Shown: one piece after another, positions 31,673 to 44,378 of the stretch
How the letters are laid out: every line of letters starts with the position of its first letter
How positions within the stretch are numbered: the first letter of the stretch is position 1
Origin: Protonemura montana
Lineage: Eukaryota; Arthropoda; Insecta; Plecoptera; Nemouridae
Assembly (NCBI GenBank): GCA_947568835.1
Contig: OX387602.1
Location: 17,473,021-17,537,020 of the forward strand
Length of the DNA stretch: 64,000 nucleotides
Direction: 5' to 3'
Made by a program: the position numbers and the translations under genes
Notes under the pieces: generated by a model
Told to the model about the DNA's origin: nothing
What the model saw: the letters and a program-made list of their open reading frames with translations, nothing else
Database searches by the model: none

Positions 31673-34600
31673 CTGATGAAGAACACATGCTTACTAACAG
31701 CTTTTTAACGCACGCTGCTCTCAGCTGGGTCCAACACAATCCTAATTTAGATACGTGGAGATTAGATTCGGAGACTATTTTATTTCAGTTCACAATCAAG
31801 ATGCTATTACGATAAAAGCTATTATAGACTAGAATACTTTTGGTCGATTTATGCTTGATAATAAATAATGGTTGCCAGTCGGAATGTAAGAAAGAATCTT
31901 TATTGCGATCGATAATGTGCTCTCTTTCCTCCTCCCACTCGCGCTAACCTCTCGGCTATTCTAATGCTGATCTGCTGCGATAGTAAAGATAAGAAACTTT
32001 AAAGTCTTATCGCCGGCGGAATCTAATTTTGCAGAGTAAATATTTGCAAGAATAGATACGGATCAACCTAGATTATCAACATTTGCACATACTATAATCT
32101 TTTAATTGCAATAATATCAGACATGGGACCGCATTTAACACAATAAATTACAGACAACAAGAAGACAAATTCTATAAAAAAACAGAGATAGATAACATAG
32201 ATCAATCGATCAAGTATCATATACACAATTATAAATACACTGCTATAGTCATTCAAAAACCTGGCACCTCCACCAATGTAAAGTCACTCCCGTCAAGAAA
32301 TAACAGAAGTACTTAGTATTTACTGTTTTGTAATTGAAACGATCTTGGCGTGCTCTGTGCGTGTATTTTCTAGCCCAGTCCAGACAAGGTGTAATTATCG
32401 GTAAAATCGGGTGTGATTGGCGGTCGCAATCACCACGCCCTGTCAATCAAGGCTCTGCTGGGGCGATGATGCGATGCTATCGCGTCTGCCTGCAGTCCGT
32501 CTGTTCAGTTGTAACAGCTGGGCACTCACTGGTCGCTACCTCAGCAGCGTTCCTGGACCCCTAGCACCGTTTGCATCAGAGCTAACGAGCACGTCTCTTT
32601 CCAGTCATAGAAAATACATGCCACTGAAGAGGATTGGACAAGGAAAATATTTTTTTAATGCCTTTTCTTGCTTGTGTTAAGTTTCATGACTGGAACGACA
32701 AATTTTAGTCGACAATGTAAAACATGGTAGTCAATTAGATCACCTGTCTTCATAAACCTGTACCTGTAGCATTTCCCAGCATTTTTGTGGAGCATTTCCC
32801 AACAATAACTCATCGTCATTACGGCATGACAGTCCCTATTGGTAGAGCTACAAAAGAGGGTTTCGAGTAATCAATTAGAGCCATGAAAAACACTTCTAAA
32901 CGAATAGTTGTGTCATAGGAAAGTTGGCCGGTGTGGCGTTGTAAAAACAAACGAAGCAAGGAGCGAAGTGGAGCTCGTTCTTGTTCGCTGGCATCGGTAC
33001 ACGTATGGCGATACCATCGCGACAAGCCTTCTCTGCAGCAAAGGAAGACAGGCGAGCTCTCGGCCCGGCGTGGTGGCGGTCGACGAGAAGTCGCAGCCAC
33101 CGGCCAGTGATATGCCATCCATGTGACAGCTCGGGTAATTATAGGGGATGGTCAACAAATTGCGCCCCCACTGTCTCATTATACATCGGACACTATCGTA
33201 ATGATCGCAAAATAATTCGCTCGTACATTACGATCACTTTTTTTATACAATAGCACATTCGCCAAGTATTTAGTGAACGATACAAAAACCCGAGTCATGG
33301 GCAAGTAGGGATTTATCTGGGTTTGAATCTTGATTTACAGTTGGTAGTGGTGTGATTTATATCTGTGATAAGATCGGTTTAACATGGCCGCACCCACTGC
33401 CACTTTAAGATACCTACTAACCAGTAAGCAGAGACACTCGTGGTCGTAATTAAAAGCAATCGCCATGTTCACCGAAGAAGACTCTTCGCGCAGCGCAGAA
33501 GAGATCTTTATTTTAGGAGCTGTGTTTCCCACACATTTTTACTTCATTAGCTAGTCTGTTAAGTCTCAATTAAAAGCATTTGCTATGGCGTAAATGGCGT
33601 CCATTGATGATGAACAGAGATGATAAAAGATGGAGAACGGGCTTATTAACTACCTGTAACTGTAAGCGAATCATCTTCGCGATCATCAGGAGAGACATCC
33701 CCAAACTTAACAGACGTTCCCTTTCTTTAATTGGAAATTAAAACTGAAGCTCGAAATACGAATCCCAAAAGATTTCAGTCGAGATGTTAACTTGCACGTT
33801 TAATTACTGCCCCAATGTGTCTATCTTTCTTTTTTAAAAGGATCATAGAACTATCGAGACTTTATTCTAACTTTTGAATTTAGCGTAATGAGCAACCAAA
33901 TTTGAGAGAAAAAAAATGGTCTGTTGGAAAGTTCAAGAGCATGCACCAAATAGTGTGCCAAATCAATCAAGTGAACTAAAGCTACGCAAAGCTACATGCA
34001 ATCCACTCGAGCATCGATCAAACAGATCAAACATCTGTTTTTTGGCAGCAATCTGTTTACAATAAGAATATCTTCAACATATGTTGCGAGTTACCTTCAA
34101 TCACCTCATCATTAAATCGGACAGTCGAAGGAACGAGCATTGATAGATTCATATAGGAGCGTAAAAGCTAGCCCCCAGATTTTTAGATAAAGCCGCCACT
34201 CTTCAGGAGTTGAAAGGCGATATCAAATTGATTGGTAAAGCATGCAAGTCATTTTGCATATCTGGCTTCTTTATTGAAAATTACTCGACTAAGCGTCGAG
34301 ACGCCGAACTTCGGACGCCGCCACGCGAGTCCAGTAGGCGCCGCGGCGGTCAGCCCACGTGACAGGTCGAGGTGTGGATCGACGGAAGCCGCGACGGACA
34401 GTACCCATTGACCATTCTATCACAACACATCCCATTACCATGCCCATTCTCACCTCTCTCGCTCCGTCGGAACTCTCGCTCCCATCGAATAATTTATGTC
34501 AGATGCATCTTATAGTGCAAGATCTTGGACTAAAGATTATCTAAATGGAGCTGGTACAGTCGGAGTCGAGATCGCGTCTGCTCGGAGGTATAAGCCACCG

Positions 34601-35128
34601 ATAGCAAGGTGTTATGCCAGGCATCATCCATATTCATACGAGACAATGGTATTTCATGTGTGGGTAGCTTGAAGAGTTGGTGTGTAAGCACCTTTTACCA
34701 CTAGACGTCCGAAAGTGCAAAAACTTAATGTAAAGAGGATGATAATTTTTGAAGAGATAACTAATGCATCATTTCTCAAGTAGATTATCAGGAAAACGCT
34801 GCATCCCCTGGCTTTTATCCACGCAGGGAGCTCGAATATGATGTATGCAAAGGTGTTCTGTTCCATCGAAAGCCTCGAGGATCTGATAATAATTTGAGAT
34901 CATTTCGAGAACGTGATTGGATTCCTAATAACTCGATGTGATGTGTATGTTAATGCCTTGATAAATCAACTAATGTGCTTAGAACTGCCGATAACATCAC
35001 ACCGAAATGTATTAGCGAGTTATAAATCAGCGTCGACAATCTGAAATTGATCTTTGAAAAGTCGACCTGATAGCAAGAGATCGATAACTGACATGCCTCG
35101 AATAGCGTTTTTATGTTTGTTTGATTTT

Positions 35129-35180
35129 TTCTTTCTCTCTTTCTCCCTCCCTCTCTCTCTCTCCGTCTCTCTCTCTCTTA
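35129..35180. repeat. Pyrimidine-rich (CT)n microsatellite
   Basis: Imperfect CT/TTTC dinucleotide run of about 50 bp. Confidence 0.85.
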
Positions 35181-38100
35181 TTCTTGAAAGGTTTTTTGAG
35201 ATAAGAACATAAAGAAGGAAAGTTGAAGGGAGTAGTATTTTTGGGCGCCAGCAAGACTGCAGTGCTCTACAATCCAGATAAGCTGATGGGAAACGGAGAT
35301 AACAATCTCTGGTACAGTCGCCACTAGAATCAATCATTGACGAGACGGAGCAGTCTCATCTCCTGTAGGGTATCGAAAGGCTTTACAACGGGTTTCAGAA
35401 AGTCAGCATGGGATTCTCATGTTTTCAGAATCATGGCTTCCCTCCAGTTGTCACTTCAAGCATCGTTTCATTTAATGATTCAGTAAAAAATCAAAAAAGT
35501 ACCCGGCTAAGGTTTCTGAAAGTTCATGCCATGAATATGCACTGTTAATTTATAGTTGTTATACAATGCCCGATTAAGGAACCGAATGAGAATCGTGGGT
35601 GTTACTTTTCCACTAACGGAGGTGACGTCCATCGATAAAATTGGTCTGTCTGAGTCTTCGCGCAGGGTGTGTGGGTCAAAACAAGTCAGTGGGTCCGTGT
35701 CATTAGTGCCGGAGTGTCACAAGGTATCTGCAGGCGGGCCCTGGAACTACCAGTCTGCCAGAATTAACATGTAACAGGTGCTGGTATAATTGGGCCACGC
35801 TATACATCTAGATCTCGATCAAAAACGGGCTTCCTTCGACCTGAACGAACCTAACGTAAAAACAGATCTTAAGTACAGATAGCAAAGTTATTATATTGTT
35901 AAAGAAACCACGCTAAAACTCAATCATCACACAGGGGAGGTGACGATGTTTTTGCTCCACACTCGTCAAGTTTTGTAAGAACACTAGTTCAGAACATTAA
36001 CAGCATGAAAAACACTATAAATAACTTAATCGTGATTTTATAGGTTTTTAATTCGAGCAGTTAAAAACGTTTCAAAGGAATTTCGATACCATGTAGTTCT
36101 GGAGACGGAGTACACGTTCTAGCCCCTAGAACATAATGCCGTGCAGATTTATTTTCGAAATAAATTGGAAATCAGAGATTGGAAATCCAGGTTGCAAGCA
36201 TATTTATTTCTCTGGTGTCTCCTCTGGTTAACTCCAAACTATGCATCAGTCATATAAATAATATTCGCATCTGACAGAATTTGTGCATTCACGAGACAGA
36301 GAAAGTTACCAGGAAACTTTCTGATGGATTCGAATAGGAAGTCACAAGAAAACAGATTTAATATATCATTTGTTTTATCGCAAGAAAATGAATTCTAACT
36401 TTGAATATCAGGAATAAAATTACAACTTTCGAGATGATATAGGTAAAATCTGCTGCGCTATTGTTACATTTGCCGATATTAATGTCGCCAGTTTGAGGAC
36501 CACATACTCGTCTCGTACACACAGTTTGCGTTCGCTTCCAAATAAATTACTTACGGACAACACAATGACTTTAATTACGCGAAATGTGAAAGTTGATTTA
36601 GATATCTGCGATCTTACGCTATAAAATACAAATGCACGACCAGCTACAACCACCAACTGCATTATGCACCGAAATTGAATCTTGAAAGTGCAATCAATTA
36701 TTGGTAATGATAAATAAATATTACTGAAAGCCAACCAAATAATTGTACCCCAGACATAACGTTAATTAAACTCATTGTCCATCTGTGTTATATAAAGGAT
36801 TCAGAAAAGAATCGTGTGATTTTTTTCACCGATGTTTTTTTTCACCGGAACGTCAAAGATCAATGTGGAGATACCGTTCACGGGCAAAGTGTTTGGGTTG
36901 GGTTGATATCAGCACATAGATAACAGCTTCCAGTAATGTTCTATCAAACACACGGGGAGGGGTCTACATTATCTATTATCACATATCGGAGAGTGAAGGT
37001 AAGTCAATGCCAAGGTAGGCAGGATGGTATCGCTCTGAATTTGTATACCTACACACTTCGAAAACGATAGAGCATTTCGATAGATAGAGCATAGAGCATT
37101 CAAGCGTAATCGTAAAGAGCATTCTCCTATGTTCAAAAAATGAAAAAAAATAACGTAGGTAGTTGAAAAATTGCACCGGGATACTTTTCATCAAAAATGC
37201 ATCATCGCATTAATATTAAACGTTAACTTGTATATATATAAGGTGAATGCAAGTTGTCGGTGCATTTCCTTATTGCAACGAGATAAAATAATGCACATTC
37301 GAGTTTCTAACCTGCTGTTCAGTATTAATTTCAGCTGGGAGTCGTTTTCGCACACACCACCTTAAATGGGTTACTTATTTTATTGGACGCTTGATGCATC
37401 GATTACGATTTATCTATAGGCCGCTTTTACTTTGCGCATTTGTAAACGTGGGAATGCCAGATTAGACAAAATCCTACTCGAGTCTCTACGTTCAACATTT
37501 TCGATTTCATTTTTTCATTTCATTTCATTTCGATTTTATTATTTAAAATAAGGAGTGCACACCTAAATCAAAATAGATTTTAACTATGTGCTCACAAAAA
37601 AAAAATTAGCTTGTGACATGTTGTGTCATACCTAAGTGCCACCACAAAAATCTATGCAATACCAGAAAAAAAAAATAACTTCATACAACTTGTAAAATAG
37701 TAAGCGAAAATTGCAAGCGAGCTGCACACGTCGGAACCAAAAAGAAGGTCGGACTAATTGCACGTTATCGTCACAAGCATAAAACTCTCGTGGCAATTAG
37801 CGTGCGTCTTACCCAGCGGACCAAATCGGCCGATTGCGATATGAGACAAGACGACGCGACGCGAACCCGGCACCTCCACATCAACGCAACGAACAGCGCC
37901 GCGTTGTACGCAATCGCAACACAAACATCCCAAAAACTCTCACTAATCATCGACTTAATTGTCTATCTATTCTATAAAGTCGATTCACCAGCAAAAGCAA
38001 TCCAAAATAATTCGTGTGCTGGTCTGGTCGACAATACACAAGCACACAGCTAACTGGGTGTTTTTTATTACTCTTTATACAGTTTGATATCGTTTGATCA

Positions 38101-39357
38101 GCAAAGAACGCCGGATGGACTGAGTTATCAATGCTCGTCATCATTTTCCATCCATCGTGCGGCCGTGGGACGATAGAACCAGCCTAACGTGGCCGCACAT
38201 CGACCAATCCGGAGTGTGCTCGCCGTGATAGCGGTATCGGCTAGCCCATCTGGGCGCGCTCACAGTACGCTGACTGGCTTGCTGATAACCGATCAAACCA
38301 AGACAACGCGCGGCGGCACCGGAGAGTGGGCGAGCTGAGATATCCCGGCCCAACGCCCGCCACCCCAGCAGAATGCCAGCCTGGTATAGGATGGTACACA
38401 AAAACCAACTCCGTTACTGTGCAATGCTGATTGCTGTAAATTGTGCGAGATTGCAAAATTAAGTGAGTCTATGAGCTAGAAAAAGGGTGAATATTATCGT
38501 GGTATGTAAACTGTAAGAGTAAATCTCAAAATTTTGTTTTTAAGGTGTGTCTGTACTATTTTCGAAACACGTACGCAGTAGTTTTTTTTATATGTGAAAA
38601 GTCGTCGCGTAATTCTTTATCCGTCAATGAAAGCAGCGAAATTCGATTTCAGGTTCTTACCTGGGTAATGGACGTAAGAAATATACGATCTGTTACAGAA
38701 TCGCGCAGGCGGTCCGTAATGGACAATACTTCTTCATCTTGTGATAACAGATCTTTGAGCGCTGGCGCAGTCCATATTGAACTATACGTCAAGCGAGTGA
38801 TAAGGAATCTGTATGCGATCTTGGTTCGTGGCCGGGCCAGGCCCTTGCTGGGGCGGCTTGCATCCCACGGTGAGTCCTCGCTGATACGATCGCACTTTGC
38901 TGTTGTCCTAACTTGGCGAGATAGCAGCTAAGTGAAGCAGCTCGGTACATTCGCTAGCAAAATAAGAGGCACCTTTCCTCTGAACACGGGAAAACATCGT
39001 CATGATGATCCATGCCAAGCTAAGAACGACATGTCTTAAAAAGAAAATATGATCAGAGATCTAAAATTCACTCATCGAAGACAATTGAAAAAAATGTCTC
39101 ATCATTTGATAAATCTCCGTCACTAGACTGTAGTAGCTGTCAATCGGACATGCACGTGTGGTAGCCGTAATAAATAGATGCAGCATTTTAGGAGCTACCT
39201 GTATTGAAACCAAATCAAGTCGAAATCAGCTTGTCACCAGGTGACTGACAGTGACACGGAATTTTCTCCGACTACTTGTCGAGACTCAGGTGCAGCCACC
39301 CGACGATAAAACGCGCGAAGAAAAAGTTTTCAACGCGTTCACAAGAACGGGCGGAGA

Positions 39358-39379
39358 CCCCCCCCCCCCCCCCCCCCCC
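39358..39379. repeat. Poly(C) run, 22 bases
   Basis: An uninterrupted run of C. Length is likely polymorphic or uncertain in assembly. Confidence 0.85.
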
Positions 39380-39599
39380 TACACAACTTCTTGCTATCGT
39401 CACCACAAATCTTGCGTATATTCGTTTTGATAAAACGACTTGCATTAAAACGCGTATCATGAATTACGTTGTTTTATGGTAATTGATGCTGGAATATCGA
39501 TTGTTTTGATTATTCCAAGGACTGGCAGCGTCTAGCGAGTTTACCCATGTCACGCTAGTTGGTTCGCCGGCGTCTCGCTTGGTGCCGACGCCGACGCAA

Positions 39600-39900
39600 G
39601 AAGGGAGAGAGCGCTAGCTTCGTTATCTCTTATCAGGCCGGCGTCTGAACCACGCAGCCCCAACGTCTTATCAGCCTCCTACCAGCCACCGCTGGCTTAT
39701 CGGTCACTATTAGAATATCTAAATATCCATCCGCCTTAGAGAAATGTAGTCCCCACCCCATCGCCCATTGCACAGGCGAGATAAGAGGCTAGGCCATGCC
39801 TTATTTATATTCATCAATGCTATCAGCGCAGAGCAGAAATGTTTATTAGGCTAGCCGCGCTTGCACTAGAGCTCTGCCGTCTTACAGGCTGATAGCGCGG
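39600..39900. promoter_or_regulatory. Candidate enhancer: cluster of GATA motifs
   Basis: Strict WGATAR motifs on either strand occur at about 39623 (TTATCT), 39630 (TTATCA), 39668 (TTATCA) and 39779 (AGATAA), with near-matches at 39697 (CTTATCG), 39818 (CTATCA) and 39887 (TGATAG). The chance rate is about one strict site per 500 bp. The block is GC-richer than its flanks and lies upstream of visible FOG exons. Confidence 0.35.
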
Positions 39901-42200
39901 AGAACATTTACAATCAAAACAGAAACTATTGTCAGGAAAACTATTTAGGCTTGAGAGAAAATCTATTCGAAGTGATGGAATACGGCGATAAGGATTCGCT
40001 TGGAAACGTGCTCGTGTAGAGTAGGCACAGTGTCATTCGGGAAAGATTTCTGAACGGTTCGTCAAACGAAGGTGTGAAGTTTAAATTTAGACCCGAGCTA
40101 TCAATAGGATCGTTTTCGATAAGACATTGACAATAAACAATGAAAACCACTTAGAAAACGTGTGAAACCATTTCTTGAGAATGCGGCAATGTGCTAATAT
40201 AATAAATAAAAGATCGGAAGCGAATCTTAAGACACCTTTATAGACATTTGGATCAAAAACCGCCCCTAAATTGAGTAGCGAGTCGTTTAAGCGCAGGCTG
40301 TTTAACACAATGTAATATAACCGTGTTTATGTTTCTGAACTCAACTATAACTAGTTGTTAACAAACGATTTGTGGGCACTGCTCACACTTCATAACCGCG
40401 ACATAACGATCTAATTACATGCTTCGACCCAACTCCCAACTCCCAGTAGGCTATTACCTGGCATATGGTAGGCAGTCCTATACCTATGTATCTCAAGAAC
40501 GTGCTCTTTGCTTAGCATTGGCCAAGCTTTATTGGTCATGCTTTCAGGCGAAAACTCTATGTAATAATAATCATGTAAAAGCTGCATATTATGACTACTA
40601 TAGCTTAGTGGGGCTACACCATCAGCACAGAGTCTTTATCACCGAAGGAAGCAGCCCGCAATACACGACGCTTGGAGCAGACCATCAGCGGACGAAATCA
40701 CTGCAATTTCTAATTGATTACAAACCTTTTACAGAGGCACGAGTTGTAAAAAATGCCGGTTATGTTATGTTGTATCATTTAATTACAAGATGGCTGAGTT
40801 GTTGCGAGCTTCGCTGTGTTTGATATTGAGTGTTTGGCTTACGATTTATTAACATTTAGCAATATAAATTTCACGAACGGAATTTTAATGGAAGTGAACT
40901 GTTAAATGGTCTGTTCGTCTCTTGGCTGGCAAAGCCAGTATCAAACTGTCGTCGTACCTGCTTTTAACGCTCGCTAGCATAGTCACGGTTATCAAAAAGC
41001 TTCTCACACTTGCGATAATATCTTTCCCTGTTATTATATTATTTTTCGATATAAAACACACTTTTTTGTACAAATTACACCACTTTTGTAGTATAAACAA
41101 TTATCAATTACAATGCTACCTTACCTGATAATTATTTTATATGTGTGCAAAGGTATCCAATTAACGATAACAATACGAATCCATTAAGACATATACGAAG
41201 CAAATAAGTAAAGCCTTACATTACACAGGAGGATGTTATTTATAGTGATTGCTTGATGATACTTTAAAAGCTTCTTGTTGGCTGCTTCTTGCACACGCTG
41301 ACAAATTGGACATCGTACTGTCACAACGACGAGTGGGCGAAAATCACAAGGAGTGTAAAGGAGGATCACTGCTGCAGACACGTTATGTGTTAGTAATTCA
41401 CACCTGGACTCGAAATAACAGAGTGCACGGTATACCATATGCTAACCAACAGCGCAAGTCGAGCAAATCGAAAGGGTTTATCCACCCATTTAGTTAAACT
41501 ACCATGCAGAATCAAGAAAGATTCATTATCAAGATATTTTCCCGGTGTGTAGCTATCTTTGGACCACATCGTATACGGACGATGATCGCCGAAAAGCGTA
41601 TCGTAATTTCACATGATTCGGCTCCACACACTCTCGATGTACCGCCGAGATATGGGCATGCAGAGAAGCACGTCTTCGATGATAGGCTCGCCGCGCAAAT
41701 GTCCATCATTCCATCATACCATCTAGGAACCTCCGCACTCGTATCTAGGATGAAATCTAGCAACTCTATAGGCGGAGAACAATGGCAACTAAACACATGT
41801 TGGCAACGATTAAACTCATTTTCTAGCTGAAAACATTCCGCGTCGATCGTAGCTCATGATCTTGAATTGAATTATAGAATCCGAAGTTATTTTTTTATAT
41901 AAAATAATATAATGTAAAATAAGTTTTATCGCAAAATATATAACGTCCATTTTATTCAATTTGTTTGCAGCCGACGTATACAAAGACAATGCTTAGACAA
42001 ACAATTCGCAGATGTGCTCGATACTCGCTTTCGACCCGCTACCTGGAAGCGAGTATCGTTGTCAGCACCCATTTTCACATGTAACCACGATGAGATTTCC
42101 CAGCGCTGAACCAAGTCGAAATGCTCCAGCAGCGAGTTGTTAGAATATTTAATTTTCACGCTCTTAATTGCCGCACTGGCAATTGAAGTGTCACAATTTT

Positions 42201-42630
42201 AATTGATTGATTTGTGGTGTTTAACGACGCACTGTTTTGACAACTGGCCCAGCGGCTCTGGTCTAATGGTGTCGGTGAATGAAGGGATGATTATGATGAA
42301 CCTAACATAGCCTAGCAGGGAGGAGGGAAAATCCGGTGCCGGCACGTAGCCTACTCCTGTCGAAGAGCACCAAGAAGACCACCAGCTTAACGTCCCTTCC
42401 GAAGGACGGTACAAATCAAAGAGCAGGATTCCTCCACAAATACACGCCGTCGAGAGGTTGATAAGCAAGGTGAATGAAGTAGCTGTACTAACTTTCATCC
42501 CTACAACCGCTCTCCAGAACAGAACTGGTCATGTGGATGATGCTCACCCATCTAACACCTGACTAAGCGCAGTGTTGCTTAACTTCGTGGATCTCACGAG
42601 AACCGGTGTTTCCAACACGCCAAACAGTTC
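42201..42630 (-). mobile_element. 5S rRNA-headed SINE, copy 3
   Basis: On the minus strand it starts GAACTGTTTGGCGTGTTGGA and carries the 5S-like GAAGTTAAGCAACACTG, the GGAAGGGACGTTAAGC body and the GTCAAAACAGTGCGTCGTTA tail followed by AATCAATCAAT. It appears full length. Confidence 0.88.
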
Positions 42631-44124
42631 TGTCCACAATTTTAACGCCCTGTTCAAAGAGTAGTAAACTGTAATAACGACTAGGAGACCACAATTACCC
42701 ATTGAGGCTTGATAAACGCGATCACTTAATTACCAACAAGCCAAGTGCGCTGAGGTGTGAATTACATTTCTGCTTCACCACAAAGCAAATTTCTTTCACT
42801 AAAAAAAAACCAAACACCTGTCATGGCTTTGCACAAAACTTCAAAGTATGAGGTATAAATCGAAATCCAATCAAAAACATTCCACAAAACAGCTGTAAAA
42901 TAATCATTTTCACCTCACGAAGAATGTTTTATAGATCTCGGTGTAATTAACGATTTGCTACAGGCGAGTCAGATATCTTCCATTTGTTCGCGGCTATCGT
43001 TCACACTGCAAGAACAGCGAGCCAGGCGCGAGAACTAATTAGCCGTGATCTGTTACTCGAGTTCAGCTTGAACCGTGAGTTTAAATAGACATTAATCCAC
43101 GATCGCTCGCGATAACGCCCGTTTAACGTTGAGAGAAGTGTAAAAGTCTCGTCACGCCAAGATGGCGGCATGGTTTTCTGTGTTGTTGTAGGTGTTGTAG
43201 GTGTAGAAAAGACGGACGCCGACGCGGGCCGCGGTGATGGTTGCGTCCTGGACCGAGTCCGGACCGCGAACCGGCAAAGTGGCTCGATGCGCGTGATAGC
43301 GAGGAGCCCAATTCCGTGATCCGACCCGAAGACCGTTTTAGATCGCGCGCCGATTGCGTCGCCGCCGACAGTTTAAGTGCATGATCTTCTAATCGTTTTA
43401 ATGGCGCGGATGTAGTTACTAATTACTGGGAGATGCTTGTTATAGAGTCTGTTATGCTTTCAGACATACACACACACATTATTTTTATGCGTAGGCGTTG
43501 CAAAGGAAACGAAAGCATATGCAGCAAAGAAGTTTGACGAAAGTTATCAATTGTGAACGCCGGACAGCCGCATAGCTGTAGAGTATTTTAATGTGTATAT
43601 GCTATTTGCTTGGGACTTTAAAGTGACGTTGTTCTGGCAGCGAATGTGAAGTTGAATCAATTTCAGTCGGTGATTCGCCGGGGTCTACTTTAGGCGAAGC
43701 GAGGGTCGATCATTACCGCGAGGTAATCCAGAGTCCTGAGGTTCTCTGACAGATAAAAATAATAAATCATTGATACAGGCAAGTTGCAGCCCTTCCAGTT
43801 CCATCCACCTAGATTTCCCAATATTATCTGCCGGCGTCGACGACACCGCCACCGAGAAGCTCCCGAAAGTAATACAGGAAATTTGGCAGCAAAGGCGTCT
43901 TTTTATCCGGGGAGAATTCGTTGATAAATTACTAATGCAGTGATAAAACTGTTTGAGTGTGTGTTACATTCTCCCTGCTTTTTTTCACCCTTTCAAAGGG
44001 AACCATATCGCCCTCAGCGCGACTTTCCACAAAAAAGTGGCACGGTGGAGGTGCCAGGTTTGGTGGAGTATATTCGTTTCCACGGGGAGAGCCGTCGGAT
44101 GCAAGTCACGAAAAATGAAAATTC

Positions 44125-44378
44125 GTTGATTGATTGATTATTGTGTTTAACAACGCACTGTTTTGACAACGGCATGTGGCACTGGTCTAATGGCGTCGGT
44201 GAATGAGTGGATGATGATAAGGATGAACGTAACCTAGCCTAGAAGGGAGGAGGGGCAACCCGGTGCCGGCAGGTAGCCTATTCCTGTCAAATAGCACCGA
44301 GGGGACCACCTGCTAAACGTCCCTTCCGAAGGACGGTACTCCTCGAACAACAGGATTCCTCCACAACCCCATGTTGTC
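44125..44378 (-). mobile_element. 5S rRNA-headed SINE, 5'-truncated copy
   Basis: It contains the body (GGAAGGGACGTTTAGC) and the tail GTCAAAACAGTGCGTTGTTA followed by AATCAATCAATCAA, but the 5S-like head is absent. 5' truncation is typical of LINE-mediated retroposition. Confidence 0.85.

Noticed and set aside
39272..39482. ORFs with polyglycine or polyproline
   Set aside because: Produced by reading through the C22 run on either strand.
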